Made by a program: the position numbers and the translations under genes
Assembly (NCBI RefSeq): GCF_016741935.1
Contig: NZ_JAERRG010000028.1
Span: 1 to 64,000 of the forward strand
From: Streptomyces endocoffeicus
Lineage (GTDB): Bacteria > Actinomycetota > Actinomycetes > Streptomycetales > Streptomycetaceae
Length of the DNA: 64,000 bases
Reading direction: 5' to 3'
Notes under the pieces: model-generated
The model's input: the letters and a program-made list of their open reading frames with translations, nothing else
Told to the model about the DNA's origin: nothing
The model's database searches: none
Shown here: positions 16,988 through 25,543 of the stretch, piece after piece
Numbering within the stretch: position 1 is the first letter of the stretch
Layout: each line of letters opens with the position of its first letter

Positions 16988-18976
16988 ATGCAGAACCCGC
17001 ACGCTCAGGCCGTCGTCGCACGGCTGCTCTCCGACGACGCGCCGCCCTTCGCCCTGCTGCACCGCCGCACCCCGGGCCGGGCGCCCGACACCGTCGAGGT
17101 GCTGCTCGGCCCGGTCGACGAGGTGGAGCGGCTGACCGACATCCCGCTGCCGACCGGAACCCCGCGGGACGGCGCCCCGGTGGCGGACGCCCTCGCGCTC
17201 GTGCCGTTCCGGCAGATCCACGAGCGCGGGTTCGAGGTGCGCGACGACGGGACGCCGCTGGCCGTGCTGCGCCCGGAGGAGAGCTATGAGCTGCCGCTCG
17301 CCGAGGCGCTGGAGGCGCTCCCGGGGCATCCGGTGCGGGTCGAGGACGGGGCGTTCGACGTGGCCGACGACGCGTACGCGGAGATCGTGAGCCGGGTCAT
17401 CGAGGACGAGATCGGCACCGGCGAGGGTGCCAACTTCGTCATCCGGCGGACGTTCCGGGGCGAGATCCCGGGGTTCGGGAGTACCGACGCGCTCGCGCTC
17501 TTCCGGCGGCTGCTGGCCGGGGAGCGGGGCGCCTACTGGACGTATGTGGTGCGGCTGGCGGACGGCCGGACGCTGGTGGGGGCCAGCCCCGAGGTCCATG
17601 TGCGGATGTGGGGCGGGAGGGGCGAGCGCGAAGCGCTCTCGTTTGAGGGTGGTGGTGGGCGACGGGCGGGCGGCACCGTCGTGATGAACCCGATCAGCGG
17701 GACGTACCGCTACCCCGAGGGCGGGCCGAGCGCCGAGGGGCTGCTGGAGTTCTTGCACGACCGCAAGGAGGTGGAGGAGCTGTCCATGGTCGTGGACGAG
17801 GAGCTGAAGATGATGTGCACCGTCGGCGACATGGGCGGGACGGTGATCGGGCCCCGGCTCAAGGAGATGGCGCACCTCGCGCACACCGAGTACGAGCTGC
17901 GCGGCCGCTCCTCGCTCGACGTCCGGGAGGTGCTCCGCGAGACGATGTTCGCGGCGACCGTCACCGGCTCCCCGGTGCAGAACGCGTGCCGGGTGATCGA
18001 GCGGTACGAGCCCGGTGGCCGCGGCTACTACGCGGGGGCGCTCGCGCTGATCGGCCGGGACGGCGGCGGCGCCCAGACCCTGGACTCGCCGATCCTGATC
18101 CGCACCGCCGACATCGACGCCGGGGGATCGCTGAAGGTAGCCGTCGGTGCCACGCTGGTCCGCCACTCGGAGCCGCGCGGCGAAGTGGCCGAGACGCATG
18201 CGAAGGCGGCCGGGGTGCTGACCGCGCTGGGCGTGCGGCCCGCGCCCGTACGGCCCGGGTCGGAGGGCCCGCGGCCGCGGCTCACGGACGATCCGCGGGT
18301 ACGGGCGGCGCTGGACGCGCGGCGGGCGGACCTGGCGCCGTTCTGGCTGCGGATGCAAGCCCCCGAGGAGCCCCGGATCGGGGGGCTGTCCGGGCATGCC
18401 CTGGTGATCGACGCCGAGGACACGTTCACCGCGATGCTCGCGCATCTGCTGCGCACCTCGGGGCTGACCGTGACCGTGCGGCGGTACGACGAGCCGGGGG
18501 TGCGGGAGGCGGCACTGGCGCATCGGGGGCCCGTGGTGCTCGGCCCCGGCCCTGGCGACCCGAACGACGCGGCCGACCCGAAGATGCGGTTCCTGCGGGC
18601 GCTGGCCGCCGAGCTGGTGGCCGGGCACCGGCACGGGCTGCTGGGGGTGTGCCTGGGGAACGAGCTGATCGCGGCCGAGCTGGGGCTGGAGATCGTGCGC
18701 AAGGACGTGCCGTTCCAGGGCGCCCAGGAGCGGATCGACTTCTTCGGGCGCGAGGAGACCGTCGGCTTCTACAACACCTTCACGGCGCGCTGCGACGAGG
18801 CGGCGGAGACGGAGCTGGCGATGCACCGCGTGGAGCTGAGCCGGGACCGGGCGACCGGCGATGTGCACGCGCTGCGCGGGCCGGGCTTCGCCGGGGTGCA
18901 GTTCCACCCGGAGTCGGTGCTGTCGCGGGACGGGGCGGCGCTGGTGGCGGAGCTGCTGGCGGCCGTACTGGTCTGA
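16988..18976 (+). CDS. trpE: Fused anthranilate synthase (TrpE-TrpG)
   Basis: 662 residues. The N-terminal part (about 1-420) is the chorismate-binding TrpE domain, with the signatures NPISGTYRYPEGG, FLHDRKEVEELSMVVDEEL, GTVIGPRLKEM and FAATVTGSPVQNA. The C-terminal part (about 455-660) is a glutamine amidotransferase with the nucleophile Cys in LLGVCLGNE and the His-Glu pair in VQFHPESVLS. The usual His after the elbow glycine (CLGHQ) is Asn here. The enzyme makes anthranilate from chorismate and glutamine. The ATG follows GGAAGG by about 11 nt. A leader peptide and attenuator lie directly upstream, so supply is coupled to tryptophan. The fused form is also used in some secondary-metabolite pathways, but attenuation argues for the primary one. 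Confidence 0.92.
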   Translation: MQNPHAQAVVARLLSDDAPPFALLHRRTPGRAPDTVEVLLGPVDEVERLTDIPLPTGTPRDGAPVADALALVPFRQIHERGFEVRDDGTPLAVLRPEESYELPLAEALEALPGHPVRVEDGAFDVADDAYAEIVSRVIEDEIGTGEGANFVIRRTFRGEIPGFGSTDALALFRRLLAGERGAYWTYVVRLADGRTLVGASPEVHVRMWGGRGEREALSFEGGGGRRAGGTVVMNPISGTYRYPEGGPSAEGLLEFLHDRKEVEELSMVVDEELKMMCTVGDMGGTVIGPRLKEMAHLAHTEYELRGRSSLDVREVLRETMFAATVTGSPVQNACRVIERYEPGGRGYYAGALALIGRDGGGAQTLDSPILIRTADIDAGGSLKVAVGATLVRHSEPRGEVAETHAKAAGVLTALGVRPAPVRPGSEGPRPRLTDDPRVRAALDARRADLAPFWLRMQAPEEPRIGGLSGHALVIDAEDTFTAMLAHLLRTSGLTVTVRRYDEPGVREAALAHRGPVVLGPGPGDPNDAADPKMRFLRALAAELVAGHRHGLLGVCLGNELIAAELGLEIVRKDVPFQGAQERIDFFGREETVGFYNTFTARCDEAAETELAMHRVELSRDRATGDVHALRGPGFAGVQFHPESVLSRDGAALVAELLAAVLV

Positions 18977-19002
18977 AGAACAGGCCCGGAGCACGGCGTG
19001 AC

Positions 19003-19037
19003 GATGGGCCGGACGCGACTTCCGCGCCCGGCCCATC
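19003..19037. terminator. Bidirectional terminator between trpE and pfkA
   Basis: Arms GATGGGCCGG and CCGGCCCATC with an inner CGCG/CGCG pair, between two convergent genes. Confidence 0.75.
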
Positions 19038-19059
19038 GCCGTACTGCACCCAGACGGCC

Positions 19060-20088
19060 TCAGCCGAAGAAGACCTCGGCCTCGGCGTAGAGCGAGGGAT
19101 CGACCGTCTTGATCCGTGCGGTCGCCTCGGCAAGCGGTACCCGGATGATGTCGGTGCCGCGCAGCGCGACCATCTTTCCGAAGTCCTCGTCCCGGACCGC
19201 GTCGATGGCGTGCAGCCCGAAGCGGGTGGCGAGCCAGCGGTCGAAGGCGCTGGGCGTGCCCCCGCGCTGGACATGGCCGAGGACGGTGGTGCGGGCCTCC
19301 TTACCGGTGCGCTTCTCGATCTCCTTGGCCAGCCACTCGCCGACCCCGGAGAGCCGGACATGGCCGAAGGAGTCCAGCGTGTCGTCCTTGAGGACGGCGT
19401 CGCCGTCCCTGGGCATCGCGCCCTCGGCGATGACCACGATCGGGGCGTAGCGGATCTTGAAGCGGGATTCGACCCAGGCGCAGACCTGGTCGACATCGAA
19501 GCGCTGTTCAGGGAGGAGGATGACATTGGCGCCGCCGGCGAGCCCCGAGTGCAGGGCGATCCACCCGGCGTGACGGCCCATCACCTCGACGACGAGCACT
19601 CGCATATGCGATTCGGCGGTGGTGTGGAGCCGGTCGATGGCCTCGGTGGCGATGTTGACGGCGGTGTCGAAGCCGAAGGTGTAGTCGGTGGCGGACAGAT
19701 CGTTGTCGATGGTCTTGGGGACGCCGACACAGCGGAGGCCGTAGTCGCCGGAGAGCCGGGCGGCGACGCCGAGGGTGTCCTCGCCGCCGATCGCGATCAG
19801 CGCGTCGACCTCCTGCTTGACCAGGTTCTCCTTGACCCGGCGGATGCCGTCCTCGCTCTTGAGGGGGTTGGTGCGGGAGGAACCGAGGATGGTGCCGCCG
19901 CGTGGCAGGATGCCGCGCACCGCGCGGATGTCGAGGGGAACGGTGTCGTTCTCGAGAGGGCCGCGCCAGCCGTCCCGGAAGCCGATGAAGTCATAGCCGT
20001 ATTCCTGTACGCCCTTGCGCACGACGGCGCGGATGACCGCGTTGAGCCCGGGGCAGTCACCGCCGCCGGTCAGCACTCCGACCCGCAT
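19060..20088 (-). CDS. pfkA: 6-phosphofructokinase with PPi-type residues
   Basis: 342 residues, a group of long actinobacterial PfkA. It phosphorylates fructose 6-phosphate in glycolysis. GGDCPGLN lies at the N-terminus and the catalytic TIDNDL motif near residue 125. The two positions that separate donor types (104 and 124 in E. coli numbering, Gly/Gly in ATP enzymes) are Asp in GGEDT and Lys in VPKTIDND, as in pyrophosphate-dependent enzymes such as that of Amycolatopsis methanolica. Donor use is therefore open. Streptomyces genomes carry two or three pfkA paralogues, so this one may be specialised. The ATG has GAAGG upstream. It converges with trpE and is followed upstream by the MacRS-like pair. 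Confidence 0.93.
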   Translation of the reverse strand: MRVGVLTGGGDCPGLNAVIRAVVRKGVQEYGYDFIGFRDGWRGPLENDTVPLDIRAVRGILPRGGTILGSSRTNPLKSEDGIRRVKENLVKQEVDALIAIGGEDTLGVAARLSGDYGLRCVGVPKTIDNDLSATDYTFGFDTAVNIATEAIDRLHTTAESHMRVLVVEVMGRHAGWIALHSGLAGGANVILLPEQRFDVDQVCAWVESRFKIRYAPIVVIAEGAMPRDGDAVLKDDTLDSFGHVRLSGVGEWLAKEIEKRTGKEARTTVLGHVQRGGTPSAFDRWLATRFGLHAIDAVRDEDFGKMVALRGTDIIRVPLAEATARIKTVDPSLYAEAEVFFG

Positions 20089-20268
20089 CGTTTCTTCCCT
20101 TCTCCCGTGGAATCCCGTGATTGGGCCCGGTACGGAGAGCCACGCTAACGGTGATCCAGGTCACACGGGATGGGGCGTCGGACGATTCCCGTGCGGATCA
20201 AGGGAGTTGGTTTTGAACTTCACCCGTACGAGGGGTGACACGGTGTCACCGGCCGCGGCCGGACGACG

Positions 20269-20949
20269 TCAGGCGTCGTCCAGGCCGCGCTCGATGGCGT
20301 AGCGGACCAGCTCCACGCGATTGTGCAGCTGGAGCTTGCCGAGGGTGTTCTGGACGTGGTTCTGCACCGTGCGGTGCGAGATGACCAGCCGCTCGGCGAT
20401 CTGCTTGTACGAAAGCCCCTTGGCCACCAGCCGCAGCACCTCCGTCTCACGCTCGGTGAGCTGCGGGGCGGCGGGCTGGTCGGCGGCGGTGGGGGCGGGC
20501 TCGCCCGCGAGCCGCCGGTACTCGCCGAGCACCAGGCCCGCGAGGCCGGGGGTGAACACCGGCTCGCCGGCCGCCGTGCGGCGCACCGCGTCCAGCAGTT
20601 CCTCGGTGCTGGCCGACTTCAGCAGATAGCCGGTGGCCCCGGACTTGACCGCCTCCAGGACGTCCGCGTGCTCACCGCTCGCGGAGAGCACCAGCACCCG
20701 CAGTTCGGGGCGGTCAGCGAGCACCTCCTTGCACACCTCGACCCCGGGCAGCCCGGGCAGGTTGAGGTCGAGCACCAGGACGTCGGGCCCCGCGGCCTTG
20801 GCCCGGCGGACCGCCTGCGGTCCGTCCCCGGCCGTGGCCACCACGTCGAGCCCGGCCTCGGACAGGTCCCGGGCCACCGCGTCGCGCCACATCGGATGGT
20901 CGTCGACCACCATCACCGTCACCGGGCGGCCGTCGTGCTGAGCGGTCAT
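20269..20949 (-). CDS. macR: LuxR/NarL-family response regulator, MacR-like
   Basis: 226 residues. A receiver domain (about 8-125) has the acidic pair VVDDH, the phospho-acceptor Asp in VLDLNLPG, and the conserved Lys in YLLKSAS. A GerE/LuxR HTH domain follows (TERETEVLRLVAKGLSYKQIAERLVISHRT region). The ATG overlaps the TGA of the upstream kinase gene (ATGA), so the pair is translationally coupled. Sequence and position next to pfkA match the MacRS system of S. coelicolor, which affects aerial growth and actinorhodin; naming rests on that resemblance and on memory of gene order. Confidence 0.9.
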   Translation of the reverse strand: MTAQHDGRPVTVMVVDDHPMWRDAVARDLSEAGLDVVATAGDGPQAVRRAKAAGPDVLVLDLNLPGLPGVEVCKEVLADRPELRVLVLSASGEHADVLEAVKSGATGYLLKSASTEELLDAVRRTAAGEPVFTPGLAGLVLGEYRRLAGEPAPTAADQPAAPQLTERETEVLRLVAKGLSYKQIAERLVISHRTVQNHVQNTLGKLQLHNRVELVRYAIERGLDDA

Positions 20950-22268
20950 CGTGCCGCTTCCCCCTTCTGTTTCGCCTTCTTCGCCGACGCCTTCGGAACC
21001 GTCAACTCCACTTCGGTGCCCTGCCCCGGCGCCGAGATCCACTCGGCGGTGCCGCCGAGGTCGCGCAGCCGTCCCCGGATCGACAGGGCCACCCCCAGGC
21101 GGCCCTCCGCCTCGGCGTCCGCCAGCCGCCCCTCGGGGATGCCGGGGCCGTCGTCCCGTACGGTCACCATCACCGCGTCCGGCTCGTCCTCCAGCAGGAT
21201 CCAGGCGTGGGCGTCCTCCCCGGCGTGGACCCGTACGTTGTCCAGCGAGGCGCCGACGGCGGCGGCCAACTCCCCGGCGACGCCCGCCGGGAGGAGCACC
21301 GGGGCGCCCGGCTCGGAGAAGGTGACCCGGGAGCCGGCATGCGGGGCCAGCAGCGCCCGCAGATCGCAGGGGCCGCCGTCGGAGCGCTCGGGGTCGGGCG
21401 GGCAGGGCGCGACCGGCGGGCCGTCGGCGTCCGGGTCGGCCGCGTCCGGCAGGGTGCCCGGGGCGGCCGCGGCCTCCGGCCCGTCCCCCGTGCGCGGCCG
21501 GGCCACCAGCCCGGTGGAGACCAGGGTGCGCAGCGCGATCTCCTGCTCCCCGGCCATCCGGCCGAGTTCGGCCGCCTCGCCACCGATCGCGGCGCCGCGC
21601 CGCTGCACCATGGCGAGCACCTGGAGCACGCTGTCGTGGATGTCGCGGGCCAGCCGCTCCCGCTCCCGGGTGGCCGCCTCGATGCGCAGCGCGCGGGCGA
21701 GGGTGCGCTCACTGGCGCGGGCCACCTCGATCACATAGCCGATGCCCACGCTCGCCACCCACACCAGCGACAGCATGTGGACGGTGTCCTGGGCGAATCC
21801 GCCGCGCTCGATCACATTGGCGGCACAGACCACGGTGGAGGCCGAGGCGCCCCAGCGCCAGCCGCCCTTGATGGCGAAGCCGAGGACCGCGCCCATCGTC
21901 CATATGGAAGGCAGCGTGGGCGTGCCCTCGGCGATCCGGTCGTGGCTGTCCACGAGCGGGGTGAGCAGAATGCCGGTCACCGCGATGCCGAGGTCGCCGA
22001 CGAGGAACCGCCGGGTGCAGCGCTCGGCCGAGGCGACCATCCGGAAGGTGAGGGCCGTCCACAGCGTCAGCACCGCCATGTAGACGACGGCGCCGATCGG
22101 ATGGTCGTAGTCGTCGAAGGAGTAGACGCACAGGCCGAGCGCGTAGAGCAGGGTGAGCACCCGGTAGGCGGTCAGCGCCTGCCACAGCGGCTGCTCGACG
22201 GACATCCGCACCACGCGCCCGCCCCCGGCGCGCTCCCGTCTGGACCGCTCCCTGGACCGCTCCGTCAA
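20946..22268 (-). CDS. macS: Sensor histidine kinase, MacS-like
   Basis: 440 residues. Four to six membrane helices fill about residues 25-170 (ALTAYRVLTLLYALGL onward). A HisKA_3 dimerisation helix carries the phospho-His in RERLARDIHDSVLQVLAMVQ. The HATPase domain at the C-terminus has VRDDGPGIPEGRL and GLGxx-like LGVALSIRGRLRDLGG. A basic tail KASAKKAKQKGEAAR ends it. The start is uncertain: TTG at 22268 has GGGGGAC just upstream, while ATG at 22205 (MSVEQPLWQ) begins the conserved part. It is coupled to the response regulator by an ATGA overlap. The plsC stop lies 28 bp upstream, so plsC-macS-macR may be one transcript. Confidence 0.9.
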   Translation of the reverse strand: MTERSRERSRRERAGGGRVVRMSVEQPLWQALTAYRVLTLLYALGLCVYSFDDYDHPIGAVVYMAVLTLWTALTFRMVASAERCTRRFLVGDLGIAVTGILLTPLVDSHDRIAEGTPTLPSIWTMGAVLGFAIKGGWRWGASASTVVCAANVIERGGFAQDTVHMLSLVWVASVGIGYVIEVARASERTLARALRIEAATRERERLARDIHDSVLQVLAMVQRRGAAIGGEAAELGRMAGEQEIALRTLVSTGLVARPRTGDGPEAAAAPGTLPDAADPDADGPPVAPCPPDPERSDGGPCDLRALLAPHAGSRVTFSEPGAPVLLPAGVAGELAAAVGASLDNVRVHAGEDAHAWILLEDEPDAVMVTVRDDGPGIPEGRLADAEAEGRLGVALSIRGRLRDLGGTAEWISAPGQGTEVELTVPKASAKKAKQKGEAAR

Positions 22269-22296
22269 CGTCCCCCACCCCCCGGTGCCGGCGCGG

Positions 22297-23052
22297 CTAG
22301 GCGCCGGACTTGTGTTTGTCCTTCTCCTTCTCGGCCTTCTCCTTCTCGGCCTGCTTCCGGGCCGCCTCCGCCTCCGCGATCTGCCGCTTGGCGGCGGTGG
22401 CGTAGACGTCCACGTACTCCTGGCCGGAGAGCTTCATGATCTCGTACATGACCTCGTCGGTCACCGAGCGCAGGATGAAGCGGTCGCCGTCCATGCCGTG
22501 GTAGCGGCTGAAGTCCAGCGGCTTGCCGATCCGGATGCCGGGCCGCATCACCTTCGGCATGACCTTGCCGGGGGGCTGGATCTTCTCGGTGTCGATCATC
22601 GCCACGGGGATCACCGGGGCGCCGGTCGCGAGCGCGACCCTTGCCAGGCCGCCCGGCTTGCCCCGGTAGAGCCGTCCGTCGGGCGAGCGGGTGCCCTCGG
22701 GGTAGATGCCGAAGAGTTCACCGCTCTTGATCACCTCGATGCCCGCCTTGATGGCGGCCTCGCCGGCGCCGCGCGAGCCCGAGCGGTCCACCGGGAGCTG
22801 CCCGACGCCTCTGAAGAAGGCCGCCGTGAGCCGCCCCTTGACCCCGGGGGTGGTGAAGTACTCCTGCTTGGCGATGAAGGTGACCTTGCGGTCGAGCACC
22901 GCGGGCAGGAAGAAGGAGTCGGAGAAGGAGAGGTGGTTGCTCGCGAGGATGGCCGGACCCTCGGCGGGGACGTGCTCCAACCCCTCCACCCAGGGCCGGA
23001 AGGTGAGCTTCAACGCACCACCCACCGACAGCTTCATTGCGCTGTAGAACAA
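22297..23052 (-). CDS. plsC: 1-acyl-sn-glycerol-3-phosphate acyltransferase
   Basis: 251 residues. It transfers an acyl chain to lysophosphatidate to make phosphatidate at the inner membrane face. The HX4D motif is in ASNHLSFSDSFF, the substrate-binding block is FGIYPEGTRSPDG, and VPVAMIDTEKIQPPG follows. A charged Lys/Glu/Ala tail of about 30 residues (KQAEKEKAEKEKDKHK) extends the protein and could form a helix. Mycobacterial Rv2182c, a PlsC-type gene, holds the equivalent place. It diverges from the lipase gene with a 107-bp promoter region between them. Confidence 0.92.
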   Translation of the reverse strand: MFYSAMKLSVGGALKLTFRPWVEGLEHVPAEGPAILASNHLSFSDSFFLPAVLDRKVTFIAKQEYFTTPGVKGRLTAAFFRGVGQLPVDRSGSRGAGEAAIKAGIEVIKSGELFGIYPEGTRSPDGRLYRGKPGGLARVALATGAPVIPVAMIDTEKIQPPGKVMPKVMRPGIRIGKPLDFSRYHGMDGDRFILRSVTDEVMYEIMKLSGQEYVDVYATAAKRQIAEAEAARKQAEKEKAEKEKDKHKSGA

Positions 23053-23159
23053 CCGGGACCTCCTGTATCCGACGAGGAGACCTTAACCTGCCTACCCCGT
23101 ACGCGGCGCGCCGCGTACGCTGAGGACGTCGAGCCCGCTTCCCCAGCGAACGGAGATCC

Positions 23160-23981
23160 GTGGTGCCGCTCCTGCCCGGAGCCGAGCCGTTCCGCCACGA
23201 CGGCGGAGAGATCGGCGTCCTCGTCTGTCACGGATTCACCGGCTCCCCGCAGTCCGTGCGGCCCTGGGCCGACCATCTCGCGGCCCGTGGGCTGACCGTC
23301 TCGCTGCCGCTGCTTCCCGGCCATGGCACGCGCTGGCAGGATCTCGCCGTCACCGGCTGGCAGGACTGGTACGCGGAGGTGGACCGCGAGCTGGGCAGGC
23401 TCTCCCGGGCCTGCGAGCGGGTGTTCGTCTGCGGCCTGTCGATGGGCGGGGCGCTCGCACTGCGGCTGGCCGCCCAGCACGGCGCGGCGATCAGCGGCGT
23501 GGCCGTCGTGAATCCGGCCAACCGCATCCACGACCCGCTGGCCGTGGCCCTTCCGGTGCTGCGTCATCTGGTGCCGTCGGTGAAGGGCATCGTCAGCGAC
23601 ATCGCCAAGCCGGGCGCGCAGGAGTCCGGCTACGACCGGATGCCGCTGCACGCCGTGCACTCGATGCGCCGCTTCTACCGGGTGGTCGACGCCGAACTGC
23701 CGCAGGTGACCCAGCCGCTGCTGGTGATGCACAGCCCCCAGGACCATGTGGTGCCGCCCGCCGACTCCGAGCGCATCCTGAGCCAGGTGTCCTCGCGGGA
23801 CGTCACCGAGCGGCTGCTGGAGCGCAGCTACCACGTGGCGACGCTGGACCACGACGCCGAGTTCATCTTCGAGGAGACGGACACGTTCATCACCCGGCTG
23901 ACGGCGGGTATGGGTGAAGACACCACCCGGACCGGCCTCGGGAAGGGCAGCGGAAGGGAGGGGGCGGCGGCCAGTGGCTGA
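23160..23981 (+). CDS. Alpha/beta-hydrolase, carboxylesterase (Est30-like)
   Basis: 273 residues. A serine hydrolase with the oxyanion segment CHGFTGSP near residue 24, nucleophile elbow CGLSMGGAL near 90, acid in HSPQDHVVPP and catalytic His in SYHVATLDHD. This combination is typical of thermophile carboxylesterase Est30 and monoacylglycerol lipases; the substrate is probably a short- to medium-chain ester. It begins with GTG (a second GTG follows immediately) after GGAG. Its stop overlaps the next gene's start, so they are cotranscribed. Confidence 0.88.
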   Translation: MVPLLPGAEPFRHDGGEIGVLVCHGFTGSPQSVRPWADHLAARGLTVSLPLLPGHGTRWQDLAVTGWQDWYAEVDRELGRLSRACERVFVCGLSMGGALALRLAAQHGAAISGVAVVNPANRIHDPLAVALPVLRHLVPSVKGIVSDIAKPGAQESGYDRMPLHAVHSMRRFYRVVDAELPQVTQPLLVMHSPQDHVVPPADSERILSQVSSRDVTERLLERSYHVATLDHDAEFIFEETDTFITRLTAGMGEDTTRTGLGKGSGREGAAASG

Positions 23982-24600
23982 GCGCGACTCGAATGAGAAC
24001 GAGGCGGACGCGCGGCGGGACGACGACGCCGCCTTCGCCGCGATCGTCGCCGCGTACGGGGAGGAGCCGGAGGACCCGCCCGGCGCCGAGCGTTGGCCCG
24101 CCGCCGAGAACCTCGACGAGGACCGGGACCAGGACCAGGACCGCCGGTCAGCGGCGGACGGCGACACCGATGCCGACGCCGACGGGTCCGCCGCCGACGG
24201 GTCCGGTGACGGCGAGGCGGCCACGGGCGGGCTGACCAAGCCCGACAAGACCGGGAAGCCGGGCGGCTTCATCGTCTACGCCCCGGGCGTGGGCCCCCGC
24301 GACTGGGACCCCGAAGAGCCGTCCGAGGACGACTTCGACGAGACCGACGAGGGCCATTTCGTCCCGCCCGAGCCGCCCCCGCTGCCCGAGTCCGACACCA
24401 CCTCCCGCTTCGCCTGGCTCGGAGTGCTGGGCGGGCCGCTGCTGCTGCTCGGAGTGGTGCTGTTCCAGGTGGAGATGGTCTGGTGGATCGCCACGCTGGG
24501 CGTCGGCGGTTTCCTCGGCGGCTTCGTCACGCTGGTGATGCGGATGAAGGACGACGGCGAGGAAGAGGACGACGACCCGGGGCGCGGCGCCGTCGTCTGA
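23974..24600 (+). CDS. Acidic protein with two C-terminal membrane helices, unknown function
   Basis: 208 residues. The first ~140 are strongly acidic and disordered (many Asp/Glu, DRDQDQDRR and DADADGS stretches). Two hydrophobic segments follow (LGVLGGPLLLLGVVLF and WWIATLGVGGFLGGFVTLVM), then a short acidic tail. The GTG at 23974 overlaps the lipase stop and is preceded by a GGAAGGGAGGGGG tract. No family is recognised. Gene pairing with the esterase suggests an envelope function, but nothing more can be said. Confidence 0.8.
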   Translation: MAERDSNENEADARRDDDAAFAAIVAAYGEEPEDPPGAERWPAAENLDEDRDQDQDRRSAADGDTDADADGSAADGSGDGEAATGGLTKPDKTGKPGGFIVYAPGVGPRDWDPEEPSEDDFDETDEGHFVPPEPPPLPESDTTSRFAWLGVLGGPLLLLGVVLFQVEMVWWIATLGVGGFLGGFVTLVMRMKDDGEEEDDDPGRGAVV

Positions 24601-24619
24601 CCGCGGCGCCGTCGTCTGA
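24582..24619. repeat. 19-bp tandem duplication across a stop codon
   Basis: The unit GCGGCGCCGTCGTCTGA (plus two flanking bases) occurs twice in a row; the first copy supplies the stop codon of the preceding gene, the second lies just outside it. Confidence 0.8.
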
Positions 24620-24629
24620 CCGCGGCGGT

Positions 24630-24656
24630 CCGGAGCCGGGCGCGCCCCGGCTCCGG
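24630..24656. terminator. Bidirectional terminator
   Basis: CCGGAGCCGGG / CCCGGCTCCGG, 11-bp stem with a 5-nt loop, between two convergent genes. Confidence 0.75.
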
Positions 24657-24672
24657 CTTCGTCCCCGCCCGC

Positions 24673-25527
24673 TCAGACCGGGGACACCCGGGGCAGCCTG
24701 AGGGCGGCCAGCACCGGAAGGTGGTCCGTGGCCGCGCGGAGGTCCGCGTCGGTGACGCCCGGCAGCCCGGCCGGGACCCCACAGCCGATGATCTCGATGC
24801 CCTCCGAGGCGAAGACCCCGTCGATGCGCCGACGCGGGTCCTTGGGGGAGAAGGTGGCCTCGCTCCCCCAGGGCTCGGTGGCCCAGCCGTCCCGCAGCTT
24901 CCCCGCGATCCGGCGGAAGGCGCGGCCGTCCGGCCGGTCGTTGATGTCACCGGCCGCGATGGCGTACGGGACGTCCAGCGCGGTCAGGTGGTCCAGCAGC
25001 ATCCCGGCCTGTTCGTAGCGCTCGGCCTCGGCGAGGCTCAGATGGCAGCTGACCACGCCGAGCCGGACGCCGTCGCCGTCGCCGTCGCCGTTCCCCGGGC
25101 GGGCGGTGTCACGAAGACCGGTGTCACAGAGACCGGTGTCGCAAAGGCCGGTGTCGCGGTGGCCGCCGCCGAAGCGCAGCACGGCGGTGGCGAAACCGCG
25201 CCTGTGCAGCCCGGGTACGCGCGGCAGCAGGGTGTCCTCGGCGCGCTCCACATGGGCGCGCAGCGAGGTGAGGATCATCGGGCCGGCGGCGGTGGCCCCG
25301 CCCGTGGTGTAGACGAGGCCGGTCTCCCGGGCCAGCCAGGCGGCGGCCTTGCGCCAGCGGAAGAAGCGCGGCGCCTCCTGGACGCAGACGACATCGGGGG
25401 CACAGGCCCGGATCACCCGGGCCAGCGCCTCGCGGTCGTCCCGCATCGAGCGGATGTTGTAGCTGAGCACCCGCACCACCGCCGCGTCCGGGCCGGTGGT
25501 GGATCCGGGCAGGTCCGCGAGGTGCAC
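24673..25527 (-). CDS. Endonuclease/exonuclease/phosphatase-family protein
   Basis: 284 residues. The fold's catalytic blocks are present: VLSYNIRSMRDD (Asn), VVCVQEAP (metal Glu), VVSCHLS (His), AGDINDRP (Asp/Asn) and ATDHLPVLA (terminal Asp-His). Members cleave phosphodiesters in DNA, RNA or phospholipids; the substrate here is unknown. A variable loop near residue 155 contains the near-repeat DTGLCDTGLCDTGLRDT and a GDGDGDG run, encoded by 15-bp and 6-bp DNA repeats, so the loop is expandable. The GTG at 25527 lies 16 bp beyond the glucokinase stop. The frame upstream runs antisense to glkA. Confidence 0.82.
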   Translation of the reverse strand: MHLADLPGSTTGPDAAVVRVLSYNIRSMRDDREALARVIRACAPDVVCVQEAPRFFRWRKAAAWLARETGLVYTTGGATAAGPMILTSLRAHVERAEDTLLPRVPGLHRRGFATAVLRFGGGHRDTGLCDTGLCDTGLRDTARPGNGDGDGDGVRLGVVSCHLSLAEAERYEQAGMLLDHLTALDVPYAIAAGDINDRPDGRAFRRIAGKLRDGWATEPWGSEATFSPKDPRRRIDGVFASEGIEIIGCGVPAGLPGVTDADLRAATDHLPVLAALRLPRVSPV

Positions 25528-25543
25528 GTTCCCCCCTCGCGTC

